Source: Bacteroidota bacterium (lineage in GTDB: Bacteria > Bacteroidota > Bacteroidia > Flavobacteriales > Flavobacteriaceae). Taken from it: a DNA stretch of 6,245 nt. How positions within the stretch are numbered: position 1 is the stretch's first letter; every line of letters begins with the position of its first letter. Below are positions 1 to 5,456 of the stretch, piece by piece. The translations under genes were made by a program, and so were the position numbers. The DNA lies in NCBI GenBank assembly GCA_024278565.1, contig JAJRSY010000235.1, positions 1 to 6,245 on the forward strand, given 5' to 3'. The notes beneath the pieces are model-generated. The model was not told where the DNA came from, ran no database searches, and worked only from the letters and a program-made list of their open reading frames with translations.

Positions 1-45
1 GAGTTCATTGGCCAGGTTTTTTATCTTTTGTTGTGCTTCCATCAT
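1..45 (-). CDS. Start of a downstream gene, truncated by window edge
   Basis: Fifteen open codons read MMEAQQKIKNLANEL and run off the left edge of the window. The start is one of two adjacent ATG codons (45-43 or 42-40), only 5 bases after the TGA of the lipoprotein gene, so it is probably translationally coupled and in the same operon. The visible N-terminus is hydrophilic, with no signal peptide, so a cytoplasmic protein is likely. Fifteen residues are too few to name a family. That it is a real gene is inferred from the tight spacing and orientation. Confidence 0.5.
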   Translation of the reverse strand, partial: MMEAQQKIKNLANEL

Positions 46-50
46 ATAAT

Positions 51-1289
51 TCAGGGTGTTTCAATCCTGACCGACAAAGGGTTCATCAATCGTTCTGCAT
101 AGTATTGCATTGCCTTTTCAGGAGCTGATCGGTCGACCTTAAAAATCAAGTATGCGTTATTCTCGGTGTACCGATCACCTTTTTTGACCAAAACATCCTC
201 TTCTCCCAATAAGACACGGTTCCAATATCGCCCATTATTTTTGGATTTTGATATTTTCGTGTACGGCTTATATGTTGTAGACGAATTTCCTGAATTATTC
301 GTATTGTCATATTCCAAACGAATACAACCGTAACCATATCCTTTATCCACATTGTAAAAAGCCAACCAAAAGGCATCGTCGCCAATAGGGTTTTCCTCTA
401 ATTGGTCCAATTCTTCATCGTACAGTTTCAGATGTGAGACCTTGCCGTTTGGCAATGTGTACATTACGTGGGTAAAGAGGCTGTCCATCGTCATTTCGTC
501 ATTTCTGAGCAGATCGAGCTCTACATCTTTCGTCACGGTCATCGTTGAGGAAAATTCAAAATATCGAAGCCCTTCATAGAAGATATACTTGCCTTCCAAA
601 TTTATTTCAGGAACACTATCCGTTGTTCCCGAACGCTTTTTTACAATCTGGTACAACCTTCTTTCTATTATATTCTCAGATGACTTTGGAAGATCTTCCA
701 TATTGAAATACCCATCAGAATCACTTTTTGAGAAATTAGGTGCCCAATGCATGGCGATATGGCCCCTTTTAAGTACTTGGCCGTCAAATTCCTTTAAGGT
801 AATTCCATTGATTTGTCCGCCGCGTTTATCATTTTCGGTACTGAAACCGGCCTTATAAATTGAGTTTTCAACTGAGTGCCCATCATCTGAAAGAAACAAA
901 TTAGAAGGCGGTGGGCGGTCTCGCATTTTTTCTACAAATCCGCATTGAAATTTTTTGGTTTGATTAGCTTCTATACCTACAGGAAACATCACTATCATAC
1001 GTGTTCTCCCTTCTTTTTTTATGGTATCCAACACCTGAACCGGCATTGATGTACCGGTTTCCATATCGGTTACGAACAATACTCTAGATGCTTTCAATTC
1101 ATCTTCAAAGGAAATGATGGCAGAGACGTATTCTAAATCTCGTGACAGACCAGCTTGCTCTGAAATACTAATCGTAGCCAAGCGATCGTTCTGGAGCTGG
1201 GTACAACCCAATATTAACAGAGCCAAAAATAGGTTTGATAGCAGAATCAGTGTTTTTTTCTGTTTAGTGGACTTATCCTTTGTCATCAT
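51..1289 (-). CDS. Unrecognised lipoprotein, 412 residues
   Basis: The N-terminus is lysine-rich, followed by a hydrophobic stretch ending LLILGC, a lipobox with the lipidated Cys at residue 29, so this is an exported lipoprotein. The residues after the Cys (TQLQN) lack the acidic cluster of known flavobacterial surface-export signals, which favours a periplasm-facing anchor (inference). A TTG at 1295 also opens the frame, but ATG at 1289 is preferred because an A-rich TAAAAATTGAAT leader precedes it; ATG at 1286 is possible. The mature part looks beta-rich, with many alternating hydrophobic residues and aromatic clusters such as MHWAPNF (about 180-186) and a YIFYEGLRYFEFSS stretch (about 235-248). 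This general style resembles beta-sandwich or mutarotase-like carbohydrate-active proteins of Bacteroidota, but I cannot name the family. It is the sixth gene of the operon and is followed after 5 bases by the next start. Confidence 0.85.
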   Translation of the reverse strand: MMTKDKSTKQKKTLILLSNLFLALLILGCTQLQNDRLATISISEQAGLSRDLEYVSAIISFEDELKASRVLFVTDMETGTSMPVQVLDTIKKEGRTRMIVMFPVGIEANQTKKFQCGFVEKMRDRPPPSNLFLSDDGHSVENSIYKAGFSTENDKRGGQINGITLKEFDGQVLKRGHIAMHWAPNFSKSDSDGYFNMEDLPKSSENIIERRLYQIVKKRSGTTDSVPEINLEGKYIFYEGLRYFEFSSTMTVTKDVELDLLRNDEMTMDSLFTHVMYTLPNGKVSHLKLYDEELDQLEENPIGDDAFWLAFYNVDKGYGYGCIRLEYDNTNNSGNSSTTYKPYTKISKSKNNGRYWNRVLLGEEDVLVKKGDRYTENNAYLIFKVDRSAPEKAMQYYAERLMNPLSVRIETP

Positions 1290-1301
1290 ATTCAATTTTT
1301 A
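1290..1301 (-). promoter_or_regulatory. A-rich translation leader deciding the lipoprotein start
   Basis: The minus strand reads TAAAAATTGAAT directly before ATG at 1289. There is no GGAGG-like element. A-rich leaders of this kind are usual in Bacteroidota, where anti-Shine-Dalgarno pairing is little used. It supports ATG 1289 over the upstream in-frame TTG at 1295, which would lie inside the leader. Confidence 0.4.
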
Positions 1302-1308
1302 CGCGATT

Positions 1309-1331
1309 ACTTTGGCCTTTTGTGCCAAAGT
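1309..1331 (-). other. Intercistronic hairpin (perfect 8-bp inverted repeat)
   Basis: On the minus strand ACTTTGGC and GCCAAAGT form a perfect 8-bp stem around a 7-base loop (ACAAAAG). It begins 3 bases after the yceI-family TAA stop and ends 19 bases before the preferred lipoprotein start. No T-run follows on either strand, so it is not a canonical intrinsic terminator. It could stabilise or help process the mRNA, setting the ratio of the exported YceI-like protein to the lipoprotein. That role is inference; the repeat itself is visible. Confidence 0.5.
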
Positions 1332-1334
1332 CCC

Positions 1335-1880
1335 TTAATTCTTTGAAAAGAATAAATCGAACTTTACCACCACATCATCGCCCACCACTATAGATCCAAA
1401 CATGGCCGTAGGAGGCTCTATACCATAATCTTGGAGCTTTATCTTTTTCTTGCCCGTTATACGTAGTTTCCCATCGGATCTATCGATTTTTGAAGGAACA
1501 CTGGTTTCCTTCTCTACCCCTGCTATACTTATTGTTCCGATAATTTCTTGATTTTCCCCTCCAGAAATATCCATTTCCTTTGCCAAAAACACCACTTTCG
1601 GATGCTCTTCCTTTTTCAGGGCATTATGCATTTTTTTATCCATCGTCGCACCGCGTTCGCTCATTATATCGGTCACGGTCACCTCAAAAATGATTTTTTT
1701 TAGAATATCTCCGTCCAAATTCATTTTCCCCTCTATGGTATTGGCAGTGGCCGTCCAATCGTGAATAGTGGAGATGCCCTCAACGGTCAACTTACTTTCT
1801 GACGATAGGGTATAGGTTTCTTGAGAGAGGCCAAAAAGTGCTGCTCCCATAAAAAATAGAACTGATATTTTTGTTTTCAT
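1335..1880 (-). CDS. YceI-family secreted protein
   Basis: The product is 181 residues, close to the usual family length of about 170-190. Residues 1-20 form a Sec signal peptide (MKTKISVLFFMGAALFGLSQ), with cleavage probably just before ETY. The mature part matches the YceI pattern: LTVEGISTIHDW (31-42), then the conserved MDKKMHNAL.KEEHP.VVF region (80-98), a charged KKKIKLQDYGIEPPTAMFG stretch (144-162) and a VVKFDLFF terminal strand (171-178). YceI proteins are lipocalin-like beta-barrels, some shown to bind polyisoprenoid chains; no enzymatic reaction is established for them. The start ATG is preceded by an AGATAAA leader. It lies 24 bases after the oxidoreductase stop. A periplasmic carrier of a lipid-like cofactor or lipid-linked glycan for the neighbouring oxidoreductase is possible but is inference. 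Confidence 0.92.
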   Translation of the reverse strand: MKTKISVLFFMGAALFGLSQETYTLSSESKLTVEGISTIHDWTATANTIEGKMNLDGDILKKIIFEVTVTDIMSERGATMDKKMHNALKKEEHPKVVFLAKEMDISGGENQEIIGTISIAGVEKETSVPSKIDRSDGKLRITGKKKIKLQDYGIEPPTAMFGSIVVGDDVVVKFDLFFSKN

Positions 1881-1890
1881 TTTATCTGAT
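1881..1890 (-). promoter_or_regulatory. AGATAAA translation leader of the YceI gene
   Basis: The minus strand reads ATCAGATAAA immediately before ATG at 1880. Nearly the same sequence, ACAGATAAAA, sits before the oxidoreductase start at 3215. There is no Shine-Dalgarno element. The repetition suggests a shared initiation leader or simply convergent A-rich composition. Confidence 0.3.
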
Positions 1891-1904
1891 TTTTATTTAA
1901 ATAA

Positions 1905-3215
1905 TCACAAAACCCTGATTCCCGGTTTCGGAACTGTATAATTACCATCTGCCAAAGGTGCATTTGGCATTTTCATATCCCAAGAAAACTCAGAAGGCAC
2001 AATACTCAATTCTGATGCCTTGGCTTCCTCTAAAGTAATGATTTGTCCTGATTCTATGGCCATTCTTCCCATAATGGCGGCCATGGTGCTCTCTGCACCG
2101 TACTTCGTATTGTTCACATAGGGCCTATCACTCAAAACAGCCCCTATAAAAACATCTTGCTCTATTTGCGAAGATGATGGGTCGTCTTTGCTACGGTGTC
2201 GCCAAAGGGCCTTTCCTTGCCTGTCCAAAAACTGTAAACGCTCATCTGCCGTTGCCTTGACACCTTGAATATTAAAGCCTTGTTTGACATGGCAATTATC
2301 CATCTGGCGGCATTGCACGTGCATTTTTGTGCCATCGGCATACTCTAGTTCGACATAATGATGGTCAAAGATCTCACCATGATCTGATCCTTTTAACATG
2401 GCCCTCCCTCCCATACCACTTGCCCGTACGGGGTAGTCTTGTTTGATCCAATTTACAACATCGATCTGGTGAATGGTCTGGCCTGCCAATTGTCCGCCCC
2501 AGATCCAATTAAAATAATGCCAATTGCTGAGCTGGTATTCGACCTCGGTCTGGCCTTCTTTTCTTGGGTATACCGTGGCTTTGCCCACATTGTAGTATAC
2601 ATCAGCGGAAAGGATCTCACCAATTTCCCCTGCATGTATTCGCTCGACCATTTTGTTCATGCCAATTTCATAGCGTAATTGCAGGCCCACAACTACATTC
2701 AGTTTTTTCTGTTCGGCCAAAATACCCGTTTCGATGACCTTTCGGTATCCTGAGGCATCAACGGCCAATGGTTTTTCCATAAAAACATGCTTTCCTGCGC
2801 TGATGGCCGCTTCAAAGTGTTCGGGGCGAAACCCTGGAGGAGTGGCCAAAATAACTGCATCACAGACCGCAATGACTTCTTTGAAGGCATCGAACCCCAA
2901 GAATCGACGTTCCTTGGGCACATCTACCTGATCTATAAAATCTTTGGATGCCAGCTGAAAACTTTTGTCGATCTCATGTTGGAACACATCGCCCATCGCC
3001 ACCAACTGTACTGATTTCGAAGCGGTCAATGCTTGAAAAGCAGCCCCCGTACCACGACCACCACAACCTACTAGTCCTAATTTCAATTTTTCCTGTCCAA
3101 GAACATTGGCACTTGAAAATATGGGCATATGACTAAAAACCATACCTGCGGCCACGGTTTTAGCACTGGTTTTCACAAAATTTCTTCTACTGTTCAAATT
3201 GTTGGTATCACTCAT
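1905..3215 (-). CDS. Tat-exported Gfo/Idh/MocA-family oxidoreductase
   Basis: The product is 436 residues. The N-terminus carries a textbook twin-arginine signal, SRRNFVK (Arg10-Arg11), followed by an uncharged segment to about residue 35, so it should be exported already folded with its cofactor, as known for Zymomonas glucose-fructose oxidoreductase. A Rossmann NAD(P)-binding motif VGCGGRGTG lies at 49-57, MEKPLAVD at 146-153 contains the family's EKP motif, and TIHQIDVVNW at 247-256 supplies the likely active-site His249. The C-terminal half holds the usual alpha/beta substrate domain (for example FDHHYVELEYADGT, 283-296). The residue four before His249 is Gly245, where many relatives have Asp or Glu. 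Family members oxidise, reduce or epimerise sugars, and a related group (GH109) cleaves glycosides by an NAD-dependent route; which applies here cannot be told. It lies between the SUMF1-domain lipoprotein and the YceI-like gene with 30- and 24-base gaps. Confidence 0.95.
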   Translation of the reverse strand: MSDTNNLNSRRNFVKTSAKTVAAGMVFSHMPIFSSANVLGQEKLKLGLVGCGGRGTGAAFQALTASKSVQLVAMGDVFQHEIDKSFQLASKDFIDQVDVPKERRFLGFDAFKEVIAVCDAVILATPPGFRPEHFEAAISAGKHVFMEKPLAVDASGYRKVIETGILAEQKKLNVVVGLQLRYEIGMNKMVERIHAGEIGEILSADVYYNVGKATVYPRKEGQTEVEYQLSNWHYFNWIWGGQLAGQTIHQIDVVNWIKQDYPVRASGMGGRAMLKGSDHGEIFDHHYVELEYADGTKMHVQCRQMDNCHVKQGFNIQGVKATADERLQFLDRQGKALWRHRSKDDPSSSQIEQDVFIGAVLSDRPYVNNTKYGAESTMAAIMGRMAIESGQIITLEEAKASELSIVPSEFSWDMKMPNAPLADGNYTVPKPGIRVL

Positions 3216-3225
3216 TTTTATCTGT
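3216..3225 (-). promoter_or_regulatory. AGATAAAA translation leader of the oxidoreductase gene
   Basis: The minus strand reads ACAGATAAAA directly before ATG at 3215, matching the leader before the YceI-like gene almost exactly. It supports this start, which also places the Tat motif correctly near the N-terminus. Confidence 0.3.
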
Positions 3226-3245
3226 ATTTTTCTATTCTAATCATT

Positions 3246-4289
3246 CTACTCGTCCAAGACCTGTTGCCAAAATTTGTTTTGCTCTTCAGGGGTAGGTTCC
3301 ACTTTTAGGCTTACCAAACGAAAACCGACAAAATTCGAATCTGTAAACCACCAAAAACTCTTGGGAATTTGGGGATCCCGCTTTTGTAACTTCAAACTTG
3401 ATGCCGTTCTTGAAGCAGATCGTGATTTATCAGCATCATCATCCCAAGAACCACCGCGAATTACCCTGGGGTGTATGACCATCGGCGTCATCCACGGATT
3501 GTTCTCCTCTAATGTGGCATAGGCATCTTCTTTATACTCATCCAAGGTCCATTCGGCCGCATTACCGTGCATATCGTACAGTCCCCAGGTATTGGGTTTT
3601 TTAGTGCCTACCTTGGCATATACGTTATTGGAATTTTTATAGTATACTGCGTATTCATCTATGTTATCGGTCGAATTTGCAAAGCTATACGCACTCTCGC
3701 TTCCGGCCCGGGCCGCATACTCCCATTCCGCTTCAGTGGGCAACCTATAAAACCTACCTGTTACCGTGCTCAGCCATTTACAAAAGACCAAAGCGGAATA
3801 TGCCGACATGCTTACCGCTGGATATCCCTCCTTGCCCATACTGTAAGAAGGATCTTCATAGGGTGGGCTAGGACGGGTAATGGCATCTATTTTTATGGTT
3901 TTATCGTTATCTAATTTCACGAACAGCTCTTTGTTCTGTTTGAAAAAGAGTTCAAAAATATCCCATGTAAGTTCATACTTTCCCATATAAAACCCTTCGA
4001 TGGCAACCTCACGCTGTGGCCCTTCATCGGTCTTACGGTCGGCTTCCGAATCAGGACTGCCCATCATGAATTTTCCTGAGGGAATCGAAACCATATCAAA
4101 AGAAATATCGGTTGCCGGTATTATCTCGGAATAGCCCTCTTGGGCTTTTTCAATTGCGATAACTTCAGTTTGTTCTATTTTATTATCCGCCTCTGGTGCT
4201 TTGGCCGTAGATTTACAGGATTCTGCACTCAACACCAGTCCTCCTATAAGCGATCCGTATAAGATAATTTTATTGGGTCTTATTTTCAT
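3246..4289 (-). CDS. Lipoprotein with SUMF1/FGE-like domain, probably non-catalytic
   Basis: The product is 347 residues. A hydrophobic signal (about 8-22) ends in SAESC, giving a probable lipidated Cys25; Ala at -3 and Glu at -2 make this lipobox non-ideal, but the following low-complexity linker (26-55) fits a lipoprotein. The rest is a formylglycine-generating-enzyme-like (SUMF1) domain: SIPSGKFMMGS (68-78), EGFYMGKYELTW (98-109), RLPTEAEWEYAAR (182-194), GLYDMHGNAAEWTLD (236-250), RGGSW (278-282) and a closing VGFRLV (321-326). True aerobic FGE uses two cysteines in the region after RGGSW. Here that region reads SRSASRTASS (289-298), with none, so sulfatase activation is unlikely. No sulfatase gene is in the window. 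Bacteroidota use such domains in non-enzymatic lipoproteins, for example GldJ and GldK of the type IX secretion system, but this is not evidently one of those. A carbohydrate-binding or scaffold role beside the oxidoreductase is inference. Confidence 0.92.
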   Translation of the reverse strand: MKIRPNKIILYGSLIGGLVLSAESCKSTAKAPEADNKIEQTEVIAIEKAQEGYSEIIPATDISFDMVSIPSGKFMMGSPDSEADRKTDEGPQREVAIEGFYMGKYELTWDIFELFFKQNKELFVKLDNDKTIKIDAITRPSPPYEDPSYSMGKEGYPAVSMSAYSALVFCKWLSTVTGRFYRLPTEAEWEYAARAGSESAYSFANSTDNIDEYAVYYKNSNNVYAKVGTKKPNTWGLYDMHGNAAEWTLDEYKEDAYATLEENNPWMTPMVIHPRVIRGGSWDDDADKSRSASRTASSLKLQKRDPQIPKSFWWFTDSNFVGFRLVSLKVEPTPEEQNKFWQQVLDE

Positions 4290-4303
4290 TAAATTGATTT
4301 TGT

Positions 4304-4326
4304 TTGAAATTATCGATTTTTTTCAA
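4304..4326. other. AT-rich imperfect palindrome upstream of the SUMF1 gene
   Basis: TTGAAA (4304-4309) and TTTCAA (4321-4326) are inverted copies flanking a central ATCGAT palindrome (4312-4317). The centre is offset by half a base, so symmetry is imperfect. It lies 15 bases upstream of the SUMF1 start, within the largest gap of the operon (74 bases). It could be a weak hairpin or a regulator site. In such AT-rich DNA, chance is a real alternative. Confidence 0.2.
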
Positions 4327-4363
4327 GATGTATCGTCAGGTCAGGGTCTTTCCCTTTTTTCTT

Positions 4364-5425
4364 TCAATCCAACCATTTAGGCAGGTTGTTTTTCACAAAT
4401 TCATCGTCGTTCAATTCAGGATAGTCTTTATACACCCTATCGATTTCTTCTTTTTGGCCATCCGACATTTTTTCATTTTCATCCAAACACCAGATTCCTT
4501 TTAGAATTCCCTGCCTGCGAAGTATTTCGTGAATACCGGCAATACAGCCATGAAAACTATTGGCGGCATCAAAAAAAGCGGCATTGGTATCGGTTACCGC
4601 AATATTCAATGTCAATAGTTCTTTGGGTATATGGGTGTTTGCACTTTTAGTTTTCTTGATCTGGTCAAACATTTCAACGGCCTTCCGTGTCCATACTGCC
4701 CAATGCCCCAAAAGCCCGCCCACAATATCTTTTTTTACTGTACGGCCATCGACCATAATCTCATAGGTTGTCAGCAGATCGGCTATGATATTATCATCGT
4801 TTCCCGTATACAGGGCAATATCATCGCAGCGTGACGAATTGCAAACAGCCCTGACCACCTCTAATGTTTGGTATCGATTAAATGGTGCCATCTTAATGGC
4901 ATACACATTGGGAATTTCCGAAAAAGCCATCCAAAAATCATAACTCAATACCCTACCGCCAACTGCAGGTTGTAAATAGAATCCGAAAATGGGCATGACC
5001 TCGGCTATCTTTTTGGTCCGCTCCAATAAAGCCTCTTCAGACCAATCACCCAACCCGTTTGTGCTTACCAGAACGATGTCATACCCGAGTTCTGCACAAA
5101 GTTCAGCCTCATTTACTGCCTGATCCGTATCGCCACTTACGCCGGCCACTTTTATAAAGGGCCTGCCAAGATTAGCCGCTTCTATTTCTTCCACTGCCAA
5201 TTGCAATACTTTTTTATAAAGATCGATCTTTGGGTCCCGAATCTGAAATTGGGTGGTATGCACCCCAATGGCTATACCACCTGCCCCTGAGGCCATATAG
5301 TATCTGGTAAGTAAGCATTGACGGTTTTCATCTAGTTGTCGCTCTGGGGTCAATGCCAAGGGGTGGGCGGGAATTACCGTGCCCGAATGCAATAATCGCT
5401 TTATATGGGTATCCAATTTTTTCAT
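4364..5425 (-). CDS. Dihydrodipicolinate synthase (DapA/NanA)-family aldolase or lyase
   Basis: The product is 353 residues, about 50-60 longer than typical DapA, with no signal peptide, so it is cytoplasmic. The fold is recognised as the class I aldolase TIM barrel: PAHPLALTPERQLD (19-32), AGGIAIGVHTTQF (48-60), IKVAGVSGD (91-99), the Tyr-bearing FGFYLQP (147-153, likely catalytic Tyr150), the Schiff-base segment VYAIKMAPF (174-182, likely Lys178), and YTGNDDNII (206-214) where DapA has its GDD-type loop. The GTTGE motif of DapA and NanA is replaced by GVHTTQF, so the carboxylate-binding site differs and this is unlikely to be lysine-pathway DapA. The extra length is mainly C-terminal (about 300-353). 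Family members cleave or form 2-keto acids such as 2-keto-3-deoxy sugar acids or N-acetylneuraminate; its position 31 bases after an SDR sugar enzyme suggests sugar-acid breakdown. The exact substrate is unknown. Confidence 0.92.
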   Translation of the reverse strand: MKKLDTHIKRLLHSGTVIPAHPLALTPERQLDENRQCLLTRYYMASGAGGIAIGVHTTQFQIRDPKIDLYKKVLQLAVEEIEAANLGRPFIKVAGVSGDTDQAVNEAELCAELGYDIVLVSTNGLGDWSEEALLERTKKIAEVMPIFGFYLQPAVGGRVLSYDFWMAFSEIPNVYAIKMAPFNRYQTLEVVRAVCNSSRCDDIALYTGNDDNIIADLLTTYEIMVDGRTVKKDIVGGLLGHWAVWTRKAVEMFDQIKKTKSANTHIPKELLTLNIAVTDTNAAFFDAANSFHGCIAGIHEILRRQGILKGIWCLDENEKMSDGQKEEIDRVYKDYPELNDDEFVKNNLPKWLD

Positions 5426-5445
5426 TTATTTATTTTTTTTTTCAT
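5423..5445 (-). other. Seven-codon upstream frame overlapping the aldolase start
   Basis: An ATG at 5445-5443 opens a tiny frame, MKKKINK, whose TGA stop (5424-5422) overlaps the aldolase ATG (5425-5423) in an ATGA arrangement. The region contains ten consecutive A residues and repeats ATGAAAAAA, which also begins the aldolase gene. It could couple ribosomes to the aldolase start or could be an incidental product of A-rich leader DNA; no ribosome-binding element decides this. Confidence 0.2.
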
Positions 5446-5456
5446 TTATGCTCTTT

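Noticed and set aside
3567..3914. 115-codon plus-strand open frame opposite the SUMF1 gene
   Set aside because: It lies wholly antisense to a well-supported domain-containing gene and its translation shows no family motifs or start context.
3246..4289. Identification of the SUMF1 lipoprotein as GldJ or GldK of the gliding/type IX secretion machinery
   Set aside because: No gld neighbours are present, and the metabolic gene context and motif set fit a generic SUMF1-domain protein better.
4343..4360. AGGG-TCTTT-CCCT stem followed by six T residues on the plus strand, resembling an intrinsic terminator
   Set aside because: The stem is only 4 bp, and it would act on plus-strand transcription, where no gene is supported; on the coding strand the T-run becomes a leading A-run.
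4290..4363. Possible flavobacterial promoter (TTG with TAnnTTTG) before the SUMF1 gene
   Set aside because: The only TAnnTT-like match (TAATTTCA) misses the last two consensus bases and the nearest TTG is only about 11 bases upstream, too close for the expected spacing.
4312..4366. In-frame continuation of the aldolase past its TGA for 17 more codons, suggesting readthrough or a premature stop
   Set aside because: The protein already exceeds the usual family length and ends plausibly in KWLD; a short open run after a stop is common by chance.
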